A stretch of 64,000 nucleotides of DNA from ZC4RG30 sp035556135 (lineage in GTDB: Bacteria; Pseudomonadota; Gammaproteobacteria; Steroidobacterales; Steroidobacteraceae). Each line of letters begins with the position of its first letter. The first letter of the stretch is position 1. Location: positions 1-64,000 of the forward strand of contig DATMFO010000005.1 of the NCBI GenBank assembly GCA_035556135.1, in the 5' to 3' direction. Positions 1 to 7,870 of this stretch are shown here, piece by piece. A program made the position numbers and the translations under genes. The notes beneath the pieces were generated by a model. That model saw nothing but the letters and a program-made list of their open reading frames with translations, searched no databases and was not told where the DNA came from.

Positions 1-1
1 G

Positions 2-142
2 GAGATGGTGATGCCGGGCGACAACATCAAGATGACGGTGGAGCTGATTGCCCCCATCGCCATGGATGCGGGCCTGCGCTTTGCCATCCGCGAGGGCGGC
101 AAGACCGTCGGCGCCGGCGTGGTCGCGAAGATCCTCAAGTAA
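2..142 (+). CDS. tuf: Elongation factor Tu, C-terminal end (partial)
   Basis: Only the last 46 codons are in the window; the gene begins before base 1. The reading frame ends in GAGVVAKILK followed by TAA, the characteristic C-terminus of bacterial EF-Tu (domain 3), and contains the MPGDN and RFAIREGGKTVGAG blocks of that domain. EF-Tu is the GTPase that delivers aminoacyl-tRNA to the ribosome. It lies 26 bp upstream of rpsJ in the same direction, the usual str-to-S10 junction of gammaproteobacteria, so rpsJ is probably co-transcribed with it. Confidence 0.95.
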   Translation, partial: EMVMPGDNIKMTVELIAPIAMDAGLRFAIREGGKTVGAGVVAKILK

Positions 143-168
143 AGATTTGGAACCAAGGTAGAAATCAG

Positions 169-480
169 ATGGCCAACCAGAACATTCGCATCCGCCTGAA
201 GGCGTTCGATCATCGCCTGATCGACAACTCGGCAAAGGAAATCGTCGAGACCGCCAAGCGCACCGGTGCCACCGTGCGCGGCCCGGTGCCGCTGCCCACC
301 AAGATGGAAAAATTCACCGTGCTGGTCTCCCCGCACGGCGACAAGGATGCGCGCGACCAGTTCGAGCTGCGCACCCACAAGCGCCTGATGGACATCCTCG
401 ACCCCACCGACAAGACGGTGGACGCGCTGATGAAGCTCGAGCTGCCCGCCGGCGTCGACGTGCAGATCAAGCTGAACTGA
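169..480 (+). CDS. rpsJ: 30S ribosomal protein S10
   Basis: The 103-aa protein starts NQNIRIRLKAFDHRLID and has the family's normal length. S10 belongs to the 30S head and doubles as NusE, a partner of NusB and NusG in transcription antitermination. An AAGG ribosome-binding site lies about 12 bases before the ATG. In nearly all proteobacteria rplC follows immediately. Here the gene is followed by a perfect palindrome and a strong intrinsic terminator, then a catabolic locus, and rplC appears only 20.5 kb later. S10 must therefore be expressed from the upstream str/tuf transcript, separately from the other S10-operon genes. Confidence 0.98.
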   Translation: MANQNIRIRLKAFDHRLIDNSAKEIVETAKRTGATVRGPVPLPTKMEKFTVLVSPHGDKDARDQFELRTHKRLMDILDPTDKTVDALMKLELPAGVDVQIKLN

Positions 481-492
481 TAGTTCCGGCTC

Positions 493-521
493 GACTGTCA
501 GTTCAGGCTGAACTGACAGTC
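493..521. repeat. Perfect 14-bp inverted repeat after rpsJ
   Basis: Arms ACTGTCAGTTCAG (494-506) and CTGAACTGACAGT (508-520) are exact reverse complements around one central base, and the flanking G/C pair extends the stem to 14 bp. It has no T-run, so it is not a classical terminator by itself. It lies between the rpsJ stop and the intrinsic terminator. Its right arm resembles the rpsJ 3' end (GCTGAACTGA), so it may have arisen by local duplication. It could be a protein-binding site, an mRNA 3'-end structure, or a scar of the rearrangement that separated rpsJ from rplC. Confidence 0.75.
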
Positions 522-541
522 CAAGCTGGTTGATCGGAAAG

Positions 542-575
542 AGCCGGACCCGCTTCACGCTGGTCCGGCTTTTTT
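542..575 (+). terminator. Intrinsic terminator after rpsJ
   Basis: The stem AGCCGGACC (542-550) pairs with GGTCCGGCT (562-570) and is followed by TTTTT. This is a canonical Rho-independent terminator that would end the tuf-rpsJ transcript. It sits 11 bp from the stop codon of the convergent GH51 gene and may also stop that transcript, although the reverse strand has only a short T-stretch. Confidence 0.92.
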
Positions 576-585
576 GCGGGCGGCG

Positions 586-2169
586 TTACGGCTGCAGCGC
601 GATCACGCTGACCGACTTCGGCGGCAGCGTCACCCTGAGCCTTCCGCCTTCCACGCTAGCTGCCAGCGGCTTCGGTGCCACGGCATTCGGCGAGGCAAAA
701 CTGTTCTGGCTGTCCACCTTGTCGCCCGTCAGGGTCTCGCCCGTGGCCGAGCGGGCGGTGAAGCCGGCCAGCGAGGCATCGATCTGCACGGGGCGGGAGG
801 GATCGATGTTGGTGAGCGACACCCACAGCTTCCCGTCCTTGCCCTTGGCGGCAATCGCGTCCACCCGCGGCAGCGCGATGGGGCCATGCGTCCAGAAACC
901 CGCCTCCAGGCTCACCGGCACGAAGGTCGCGTCCTGGAAGGGCACGTACATCCGGAACACGTGGTAGGTGGGCGTGAGCAGCATCTTCTCCTTTTCGGTG
1001 ACGATCATGGCCTGCAGCACATTGATCATCTGCGCGATGTTGGCGATGCGCACGCGGTCGGCATGGCGCGCGAAGATGTTCAGGTTCAGCGCGGCCAGCA
1101 GCGCATCGCGCACCGTGTGCTGCTGCACCAGGAAGCCCGGGTTGCTGCCGGGGCTGGGCGCATACCAGCCGCCCCACTCATCCACCGCGAGGATCAGCTT
1201 CTTCTCCGGGTCGTAGCGATCCATGATGGCGCTGTGCTGGCGGATCAGGGTGTCCATCTTCAGCGTGTGCTGGAGGATCTCCGCGTAGCCCTTCTCATCG
1301 AAGCCCACCGACACGTGCTTGTTGTCCCAGTTGAGCACGGTGTAGTTGTGCAGCGAGATGCCCTCGATGTCCCAGCTCCACTTGCGGTTCTGCCAGGCCT
1401 TCATCACCGTCTCGGTCCACTCGGTGAAGCGGGGCTCCCCGCCACCCGGACCGACGGCGATGCGCAGCATGCGGTTGGGTCCCTCCTGCTGCTGCGGGTG
1501 GTAGTTGCGCGCGAAACGCGCGTGCATCTTCATCTGGTCCACGTAGAAATCCGGCGTCATGTTGCCGCCGCAGTCCCAGCTCTCGTTGCCGATGCCGAGG
1601 ATGGGCACCTGCCAGGGCTCCTTGCGGCCGTTGGCGGCGCGCTCCTGCGCCAGCGTGGTCTCCTGTGCGGAGGTCATGTACTCCATCCAGTCGGCCGCTT
1701 CCTGCACCGTGCCGCTGCCCAGGTTGATGGAGATGAAGGGCGCGGCGCCGATCTGTTCGGCGAAGTCCATGAACTCATGGGTGCCGAAGGTGTTGGGTTC
1801 GGTCACTCCGCCCCAGTCCGGGTTGAGGGTCACTGCGCGCTTCGGGCCGATTCCGCTGCGCCAGTGGTAATAGTCGGCGAAGCAGCCGCCGGGCCAGCGC
1901 ACGTTGGGCACCTTGAGTTCGCGCAGCGCCGCCACCACGTCTTTGCGGATGCCGCGGGTGTTGGGGATGGGCGAATCCCTGCCCACCCATACACCTTCGT
2001 AGATGCCGAAGCCGAGATGCTCCGCGAACTGGCCGAATATATGACGGTTGATCGTCGCGCCGGGCTTGCCTGCGTCGATCGACAGCGCGATGCGATCAGG
2101 TGTGGGCGCGGCGGCGGAGGCGGCTGTGCAGCAAATCGAGCACAGCACGAGGGCAAGGATTCGCAACAT
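586..2169 (-). CDS. GH51 alpha-L-arabinofuranosidase, secreted
   Basis: The 527-aa protein should release terminal alpha-L-arabinofuranosyl groups from arabinoxylan or arabinan. GH51 signatures are clear: RWPGGCFADYYHW near residue 91, GIGNESWDCGGN with the acid/base Glu196, and AVDEWGGW with the nucleophile Glu331. The ATG at 2169 is chosen because GGAAGGGA lies just upstream and the protein then begins with a good signal peptide (MLRILALVLCSICCTAASA), so it probably acts in the periplasm or outside the cell. Longer in-frame starts run into the divergent promoter region. Its neighbour across that region is the FAH-fold dehydratase. It converges on rpsJ and shares a terminator region with it. 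Confidence 0.93.
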   Translation of the reverse strand: MLRILALVLCSICCTAASAAAPTPDRIALSIDAGKPGATINRHIFGQFAEHLGFGIYEGVWVGRDSPIPNTRGIRKDVVAALRELKVPNVRWPGGCFADYYHWRSGIGPKRAVTLNPDWGGVTEPNTFGTHEFMDFAEQIGAAPFISINLGSGTVQEAADWMEYMTSAQETTLAQERAANGRKEPWQVPILGIGNESWDCGGNMTPDFYVDQMKMHARFARNYHPQQQEGPNRMLRIAVGPGGGEPRFTEWTETVMKAWQNRKWSWDIEGISLHNYTVLNWDNKHVSVGFDEKGYAEILQHTLKMDTLIRQHSAIMDRYDPEKKLILAVDEWGGWYAPSPGSNPGFLVQQHTVRDALLAALNLNIFARHADRVRIANIAQMINVLQAMIVTEKEKMLLTPTYHVFRMYVPFQDATFVPVSLEAGFWTHGPIALPRVDAIAAKGKDGKLWVSLTNIDPSRPVQIDASLAGFTARSATGETLTGDKVDSQNSFASPNAVAPKPLAASVEGGRLRVTLPPKSVSVIALQP

Positions 2170-2253
2170 TGTTCCCTTCCGTGGCAGCCGTGAAAGTGCT
2201 GCAGACGCTATCATGATGGTCCGACCCGTCGAGCGTGAAAACCAGCAGGGGTC

Positions 2254-2271
2254 CATATCGTAATGAATATC
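2254..2271 (+). promoter_or_regulatory. Putative operator, copy A (GATAT-N6-CGATATG)
   Basis: The sequence CATATCGTAATGAATATC is, on the reverse strand, GATAT-N6-CGATATG. The same arrangement occurs at 16944-16961 beside the LysR regulator. This copy lies in the divergent region between the GH51 gene and the FAH dehydratase, 23 bp before the dehydratase ATG. Two copies in two divergent regions of one locus suggest a common regulator, most simply the LysR protein encoded at 16976. The assignment is inference. Confidence 0.45.
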
Positions 2272-2294
2272 CTTTCCGAGGAGTGCTCCACACG

Positions 2295-3128
2295 ATGATC
2301 CGGGTATATGCAACGGCGCAGGGAATGGTGCTGGAGCAGGCGGGTACGTTCCGCCAGCTGCCGGCTGCGGCAGGTTTCGACGAGCTGTTCCGGGCCGACG
2401 ATCCTTCGGCGTGGCTCAACGAGCGCCTCGCTGGCGCGCCCGCGGCGGCGGCGCCGGCCGAATCGGCGCTGCTCGCGCCCATCCAGAGCCAGGAGGTCTG
2501 GGCGGCCGGTGTCACCTACCTGCGCAGCATGACGGCGCGCATGGAAGAAGCGCGCGAAGCCGGCGGCGGCAATTTCTACGACCGCGTGTACAACGCCGCG
2601 CGGCCGGAGCTGTTCTTCAAGGCCACGCCCCAGCGCGTGATCGGGCCCGGCGGCAAGGTGCGCATCCGCAGCGACTCGAAGTGGAATGTGCCCGAGCCCG
2701 AACTCACGCTGGCGATCAATTCGGCCGGCCGCATCTTCGGCTTCTCCGTGGGCAACGACATGAGCTCGCGCGACATCGAGGGCGAGAATCCACTCTACCT
2801 GCCGCAGGCCAAGACCTATGCCGGCAGCGCGGGACTCGGGCCCTGCCTGGTGGTCACGGACCAGCTGCCTTCCGCCGACACCGCGATCGTGATGACCATC
2901 CTGCGTGGCGGCGCGGCAATGTTCTCCGGCGAAACCCATGTGGGCCGCATCAAGCGGCCGCTGCCATCGCTGGCCGAGTACCTGTTCCGTGACAACAATT
3001 TCCCCAGCGGTGCATGGCTGATGACCGGCACGGGCATCGTGCCGCCCGATGCATTCACGCTCGATCACGGCGATGAGATCCGCATCACCATCGAGCCGGC
3101 AGGCACGCTGCGCAACACGGTGGCCTGA
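2295..3128 (+). CDS. FAH-family dehydratase, probably 2-keto-3-deoxypentonate dehydratase
   Basis: The 277-aa protein has the fumarylacetoacetate-hydrolase fold: the metal-ligand motif PEPEL (Glu134 and Glu136), GNDMSSRDIEGENP (about 153-166) and the following PQAKTY lysine. In the oxidative pentose pathway, FAH-fold enzymes dehydrate 2-keto-3-deoxy-xylonate or -arabinonate to 2-oxoglutarate semialdehyde. The next gene, 34 bp downstream, encodes the dehydrogenase for that product, which supports this role. The ATG at 2295 is preceded by GAGGAG about 10 bases upstream; a longer in-frame start at 2235 lacks such a site. Other FAH activities cannot be excluded from sequence alone. Confidence 0.8.
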   Translation: MIRVYATAQGMVLEQAGTFRQLPAAAGFDELFRADDPSAWLNERLAGAPAAAAPAESALLAPIQSQEVWAAGVTYLRSMTARMEEAREAGGGNFYDRVYNAARPELFFKATPQRVIGPGGKVRIRSDSKWNVPEPELTLAINSAGRIFGFSVGNDMSSRDIEGENPLYLPQAKTYAGSAGLGPCLVVTDQLPSADTAIVMTILRGGAAMFSGETHVGRIKRPLPSLAEYLFRDNNFPSGAWLMTGTGIVPPDAFTLDHGDEIRITIEPAGTLRNTVA

Positions 3129-3162
3129 AGCGCCGCACCAACCGAGAGTCCAGGAGCGACAC

Positions 3163-4755
3163 ATGAATCTGCAGGGAACCAGCCTCATCGCCGGAGAGCG
3201 GGGCAAGACGGGAGTCAACTCCTTCAAAGCCGCCAACCCGGCCGACGGCAGCACGCTCGAGCCGGCCTTCCACGAAGCCACCACCGAGGAGGCCGCGCGT
3301 GCCATGGATGCGGCTGCCGCGGCTTTCGACGACTACCGTCGCCGGCCTGCGGAAGAAAGGGCGAAATTCCTCGAGCGCGTCGCTGATGCCATCGAGGGAC
3401 TCGGCGACGCCTTGATCGAACGCGCAGTGGCCGAAACCGGCCTGCCCACTGCACGCCTGGTGGGCGAGCGCGGTCGCACCTGTGGACAGCTGCGGCTGTT
3501 CGCGCAGGTGGTGCGCGAAGGCTCATGGGTGGATGCACGCATCGACACGGCGCTGCCGGATCGCCAGCCGCTGCCGCGTCCGGACATCCGCCGCATGCTG
3601 GTGCCGCTGGGCCCGGTGGTTGTGTTTGGGTCGAGCAATTTTCCGCTGGCCTTCTCGACGGCCGGCGGAGATACCGCCTCGGCCCTGGCTGCGGGCTGCT
3701 CCGTGGTGGTCAAGGCACACCGCGCGCATCCAGGCACCGCCGAGCTCGTGGCGGGGGCCATCACCCGCGCCGTGGCCGACAGCGGCCTGCCCGCCGGGGT
3801 TTTCTCGATGGTGCACGGCGGTGGATCCACCGTGGGCATGGCCATGGTGCGGCACCCCGCCGCCGCGGCCGTGGGCTTCACCGGATCACACGCGGCGGGC
3901 CGCGCGCTGTTCAACGCGGCTGCGGCGCGCCCGCATCCCATCCCGGTGTTCGCGGAGATGAGCAGCATCAATCCCACTTTCCTGCTGCCGGACGCCATGC
4001 GCACGCGCGGCGAAGCCATCGCCCAGGGGCTCTTTGCGTCCTTCACGATGGGTGTGGGCCAGTTCTGCACCAAGCCCGGGCTGGTCTTCGCCCTGAAAGG
4101 CAAGGAAGCCGACAGCCTCATCGCCACCCTGTCGAAGCTGGTGGGCGAGGGTCCTGCCGGCACCATGCTTACCGGCGACATTCGCCGTGCCTTCGAGGAG
4201 AACCGCAAGCGTGTCGTCTCCGTGGCGGGCGTGAAGACCGTGGCCCAGTCCGGCGCGCCGGTGGGCGGCGCTGGAGCGCAAGCGCAACCGAGCGTGGCCG
4301 TCACCGATGCTGCGCGCTTCCTGGCCAATCCTGAGCTCGCCACGGAGGCTTTCGGGCCGTTCACGCTGGTGGTCCTGGCCGATGACATCGCCCAGATGGT
4401 GGCCTGTACGCGCGCCCTGGAGGGCCAGCTCACCGCAACGCTGCAGGCCACCGAAGCGGACCTTGCCGCTGCGGGTGAGCTGCTGGATGCGGCCGGGCGA
4501 GTCGCCGGGCGCGTGATCATCAATGGCTTCCCCACCGGGGTGGAGGTCTGCCATGCGATGAACCACGGCGGGCCGTATCCGGCCACCACCGATGCACGCT
4601 TCACCTCGGTGGGCACGGCCGCGATCCTGCGTTTTGCCCGGCCGGTGTGCTACCAGGGCTACACCGACGCGCAGCTGCCGCCGGAGCTGCGCAATGCCAA
4701 TCCGCGCAATATCCAGCGCCTGCTCAACGGCGAGCTGACGCGCAAGGCGGTCTGA
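3163..4755 (+). CDS. 2-oxoglutarate semialdehyde dehydrogenase (KGSADH)
   Basis: This 530-aa aldehyde dehydrogenase oxidises 2-oxoglutarate semialdehyde to 2-oxoglutarate, the last step of the non-phosphorylative pentose pathway. Catalytic positions are present: Asn159 in FGSSNFP, Glu265 in FAEMSSINP and Cys302 in GQFCTKPG. The EMSSINP sequence and about 530-aa length are typical of the KGSADH subgroup rather than ordinary 480-aa ALDHs. The ATG at 3163 follows CAGGAGCGAC. It is probably translated from the same message as the FAH dehydratase. A palindromic hairpin separates its 3' end from the convergent GH43 gene. Confidence 0.9.
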   Translation: MNLQGTSLIAGERGKTGVNSFKAANPADGSTLEPAFHEATTEEAARAMDAAAAAFDDYRRRPAEERAKFLERVADAIEGLGDALIERAVAETGLPTARLVGERGRTCGQLRLFAQVVREGSWVDARIDTALPDRQPLPRPDIRRMLVPLGPVVVFGSSNFPLAFSTAGGDTASALAAGCSVVVKAHRAHPGTAELVAGAITRAVADSGLPAGVFSMVHGGGSTVGMAMVRHPAAAAVGFTGSHAAGRALFNAAAARPHPIPVFAEMSSINPTFLLPDAMRTRGEAIAQGLFASFTMGVGQFCTKPGLVFALKGKEADSLIATLSKLVGEGPAGTMLTGDIRRAFEENRKRVVSVAGVKTVAQSGAPVGGAGAQAQPSVAVTDAARFLANPELATEAFGPFTLVVLADDIAQMVACTRALEGQLTATLQATEADLAAAGELLDAAGRVAGRVIINGFPTGVEVCHAMNHGGPYPATTDARFTSVGTAAILRFARPVCYQGYTDAQLPPELRNANPRNIQRLLNGELTRKAV

Positions 4756-4762
4756 GGAAGGA

Positions 4763-4792
4763 CAGGGGCGCCGCGCCCGCGTGGCGCCCCTG
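4763..4792. terminator. Hairpin between convergent genes
   Basis: Arms CAGGGGCGCC (4763-4772) and GGCGCCCCTG (4783-4792) form a perfect 10-bp stem with a 10-base loop in the 42-bp gap between the KGSADH and GH43 stop codons. There is no T-run on either strand. Its position suggests a bidirectional transcription end or 3'-end stabiliser. Confidence 0.65.
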
Positions 4793-4797
4793 CGGCC

Positions 4798-6411
4798 TCA
4801 TTCTTCGAGGTAGTCGAAGAACTCGAAATCAGCCGGCTGCTGCCGGCCGCTGATGTCGTGGCAGGCCATGCCCACGAAGGCACCGGTGAAGCTCTTGGAA
4901 TAGCCACGGCCGGCCTCATCCGAAATCAGCGAATAGTCCAGCTCGCCCTCGAAGGCATTCCACTGCTCGCCGTCCAGCGACCAGGAGAACTTCAGCTTGT
5001 CGAAGGCCACGCGGGCACGCAGCCACACGGCCTTGCCGCGGGGCAGCGGGGTGGCCCTGATGCCCGGTGCATAGGAGAGGTTGAAACGCTCATCACCCAG
5101 GCAGCTGATCACGGCCAGGTGCTTGCGGCCTTCCTCGTCGCAGGTGACGTTGAGGTAGTGGAACTTCTGCGCGCTGTAGTAGCAGATGAGGCCCGCGGCC
5201 TGCTGCAGGGTGTCCGGCTCGAACTCCACCCTGGTGGTGGCCGTGAAGCAGAAGGCCTGCTGGCGGCGCGCGATCAGCGACTGGCGGAACCAGGAACCGA
5301 ATGACTCGGCGCCCAGCAGGCGCAGGAACCCCGGACGCGCCTTCAGCGTGAACAGGCCCTCGTCCCAAGGGTAACGCAGCCACTGGAAGTCGATCGGCAG
5401 CTGCGCGCTGTTGAAGCTGGTGCGCGTGGGCGCTTTCGGCCAGGGATGCAGCGGCAGGTCGGGCGCCGGGGTTTCTGCATCCGGCTTGTTGGTACCGTTG
5501 GCCAGCCTCAGCCATCCATCCTCGGTCCAGTACGCCTTCTGTATGGCGGTCTCGCGACCCAGAGGACAGCGCTGCTGGTCAGAGCTGGAATGCAGTGACA
5601 GCGGCCGGCCGCACAGGTGCACGATGTAGACCTCGCCCTTCTGCGTTTCCACCCAGTCGCCGTGCCCGGCGCGCTGGATGGGCAGCCTGGGATCATCCTT
5701 GGAGGTGACGATGTGCTTGATGGGATCTACTTCGTACGGCCCTTCGAGCTTGCGCGAGCGCGCCATGGTCACCGCATGCGTGTAGCCCGTGCCACCTTCG
5801 GCGGTGAGCAGGTAGTACCAGCCGTTGCGCTTGTAGATGTGCGGGCCTTCGGTCACGCGCAGTTCGGTGCCGCGGAAGATGTTGCGGACGGGTCCCACCA
5901 GCTTGCGGGCCTTGGGGTCGTACTCCTGCAACAGGATGCCGTTGAAGGGATGGCGGCCGGGGCGGTAGTCCCACTCCATGTTCAGCAGCCACTTGCGCCC
6001 GTCATCGTCGTGGAACAGCGAAGCGTCGAAGCCGCTGCTGTTCAGGTACACCGGATCGGACCAGCGGCCGTCGATGGTCGGGCAGGTGGTCACGTAGTTG
6101 TGCATGTCCTTGAAGCTGCCCTCGTGGCGCTTCACGTCGGTGTACACCAGCCAGAACAGGCCGTCGGCCCAGGTGAGGCAAGGCGCCCAGATGCCGCCGG
6201 AGTCCGGGTTGCCGCGCATGTCGAGCAGTTCGGTGCGGTCGAGCGGATGGGCGATCAGGCGCCAGTTCACCAGGTCACGCGAATGGTGGATCTGAACGCC
6301 CGGATACCACTCGAACGTGGAGGTGGCGATGTAGTAGTCATCGCCCACACGCACGATCGAGGGATCGGGGTTGAACCCGGGAAGGATGGGGTTACGGATC
6401 ATTCCAGACAT
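4798..6411 (-). CDS. GH43 beta-xylosidase / exo-xylosidase, cytoplasmic
   Basis: The 537-aa protein has the five-bladed GH43 catalytic domain, with base Asp16 in FNPDPSIV, pKa-modulating Asp129 in SSGFDASLF and acid Glu188 in RVTEGPHIY, followed by a C-terminal beta-sandwich of about 200 residues, as in family XynB xylosidases. There is no signal peptide, so it should cleave imported xylo-oligosaccharides in the cytoplasm. The ATG at 6411 lies 5 bp after the symporter stop, so symporter and xylosidase are a translationally close pair, the familiar XynP-XynB arrangement. An internal ATG at 6402 is an alternative start. Confidence 0.92.
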   Translation of the reverse strand: MSGMIRNPILPGFNPDPSIVRVGDDYYIATSTFEWYPGVQIHHSRDLVNWRLIAHPLDRTELLDMRGNPDSGGIWAPCLTWADGLFWLVYTDVKRHEGSFKDMHNYVTTCPTIDGRWSDPVYLNSSGFDASLFHDDDGRKWLLNMEWDYRPGRHPFNGILLQEYDPKARKLVGPVRNIFRGTELRVTEGPHIYKRNGWYYLLTAEGGTGYTHAVTMARSRKLEGPYEVDPIKHIVTSKDDPRLPIQRAGHGDWVETQKGEVYIVHLCGRPLSLHSSSDQQRCPLGRETAIQKAYWTEDGWLRLANGTNKPDAETPAPDLPLHPWPKAPTRTSFNSAQLPIDFQWLRYPWDEGLFTLKARPGFLRLLGAESFGSWFRQSLIARRQQAFCFTATTRVEFEPDTLQQAAGLICYYSAQKFHYLNVTCDEEGRKHLAVISCLGDERFNLSYAPGIRATPLPRGKAVWLRARVAFDKLKFSWSLDGEQWNAFEGELDYSLISDEAGRGYSKSFTGAFVGMACHDISGRQQPADFEFFDYLEE

Positions 6412-6416
6412 TTCTT

Positions 6417-7832
6417 TCAGGCTCCCACCGGCGCAATGCGTTCCTGCCATCCACGCGTCAGCCGGTACCAGTTGAGGCAGATGATCACCAGCAGGGCTCC
6501 GACGATGGAGCTGCCTGCAAAGGCGAGCTTGATGCCGAACAGCGCGGTGGGCGTCTGCTCGGTGTTGGCCACGTAGCCGAACGCCGCCAGGATGGCTGCG
6601 GCGGCAGCACCGCCCAGGGCATTGCCGAGGCTGAGCACGAACAGGTGCCCGGCGCAGAACATGGCCATGGCGCCCTTGCCCACGGTCCTGATGCCGAAGT
6701 CGACCGTGTCGGGCACGGCGGAGAACAGCAGCGGGATGAACATCATGTGGAAGAAGTTGGCGGTCATGGTCAGCAGCAATGCCTGCAGCATCCACTCGCG
6801 CGGAATGAAGAACAGCATCACGTTGACCAGGAGGGTGCCGGTCAGCGCCGCCTGCATGATGCGCACCTTGCAGCGGGTGCGGATCAGCCGGTTGGCCACG
6901 ATCACGCCGCCCACGCCGGCCAGCATGGTCAGGCCCATGAACAGCGCGATCAGGTTCTCGGTCACCGCGAAGATGCCGGCAAGCCAGGTGATCAGTGCAT
7001 TGTCGGAGACCACCGAGCCATAGTTGTTCACCAGGTAGTAGTCGACGAAGTAGGCCTTGGCCGAGCCCTGGATGCCGCCACGGGTCATGATGATCAGCGT
7101 CACAAGCCCGATGATGAGCCACTGTGAATTCGTGAACATGGACTTGATGTCCTGCCACGGGCTCTGCTTTGGCCGGCTCTCATCCTCGTCGTAGTGGACG
7201 CGCTCCTTCGTGAGGGCGAAGCAGCCCATGAATCCCACCACGGCGATTGTCGCCAGGATGCCCATGGCGAACGGAAAGCCCAGGCGCAGGTTCTCCGGGT
7301 CTCCACCGCCGCCCAGGATGCGCGCCAGCGGAAGTACCGAAGTGGTCACCAGGAATCCACCGATCATCGCGAGGCCAAAGCGCCAGGTCTGGAGATTGGC
7401 GCGCTCCTCGCTGTCACCGGTCATCGCGCCCCCGAGCGCCGAGTAGGGAATGTTGATGGCGGAATAGGCCGTCACCAGCAGCATGTAGCTGATGTAGGCG
7501 TAGACCACCTTGTATTGCATGGACACGTCCGGGGTGATGAAGGCGGCCACCGCCAGCACACCGTAGGGCACTGCGATCCAGAGCATCCAGGGCCGGTAGC
7601 GTCCGTGCCGGGAGCGCGTGCGGTCGGCGAGGGCGCCGAGTGCCGGATCGATGACGGCATCGTAGATCCGGACCACCAGGAACAGGAGGGCGGCCGAGGC
7701 GGCGGTGATGCCGTAAACGTCGGTGTAGAAGTAGAGCAGAAGGTTCAGGATGGCCTGGTAGACGATGTTGCTCGACATGTCGCCCAGGCCGAAGCCGAAC
7801 TTCTCGCGCGTGGAAAGATTCTGCTTGGCCAT
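6417..7832 (-). CDS. GPH-family sugar:cation symporter (XynP/UidB-like)
   Basis: The 471-aa protein has about 12 hydrophobic segments and the N-terminal FGFGLGDMSSNIVYQ block typical of the glycoside-pentoside-hexuronide:cation symporter family, with ALADRTRSRHGRYRPW in the loop after TM2. It should carry xylosides, xylo-oligosaccharides or arabino-xylo-oligosaccharides across the inner membrane. It lies between the xylanase and the cytoplasmic GH43 xylosidase on the same strand and probably shares their transcript. The ATG at 7832 starts MAKQNLSTREKF; the 38-bp spacer to the xylanase contains only weak ribosome-binding sequence. Confidence 0.92.
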   Translation of the reverse strand: MAKQNLSTREKFGFGLGDMSSNIVYQAILNLLLYFYTDVYGITAASAALLFLVVRIYDAVIDPALGALADRTRSRHGRYRPWMLWIAVPYGVLAVAAFITPDVSMQYKVVYAYISYMLLVTAYSAINIPYSALGGAMTGDSEERANLQTWRFGLAMIGGFLVTTSVLPLARILGGGGDPENLRLGFPFAMGILATIAVVGFMGCFALTKERVHYDEDESRPKQSPWQDIKSMFTNSQWLIIGLVTLIIMTRGGIQGSAKAYFVDYYLVNNYGSVVSDNALITWLAGIFAVTENLIALFMGLTMLAGVGGVIVANRLIRTRCKVRIMQAALTGTLLVNVMLFFIPREWMLQALLLTMTANFFHMMFIPLLFSAVPDTVDFGIRTVGKGAMAMFCAGHLFVLSLGNALGGAAAAAILAAFGYVANTEQTPTALFGIKLAFAGSSIVGALLVIICLNWYRLTRGWQERIAPVGA

Positions 7833-7870
7833 GATTCTTGTGTGTCCCCCGGGGAAATGGGCTGGCTTGC

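Noticed and set aside
574..2193. 539-codon plus-strand open frame opposite the GH51 gene
   Set aside because: The GH51 protein has intact catalytic motifs and a signal peptide; the opposing frame has neither.
4798..7158. 786-codon minus-strand frame that would fuse a long N-terminus to GH43
   Set aside because: The extra part is an out-of-frame reading of the symporter gene; the real GH43 start is the ATG at 6411.
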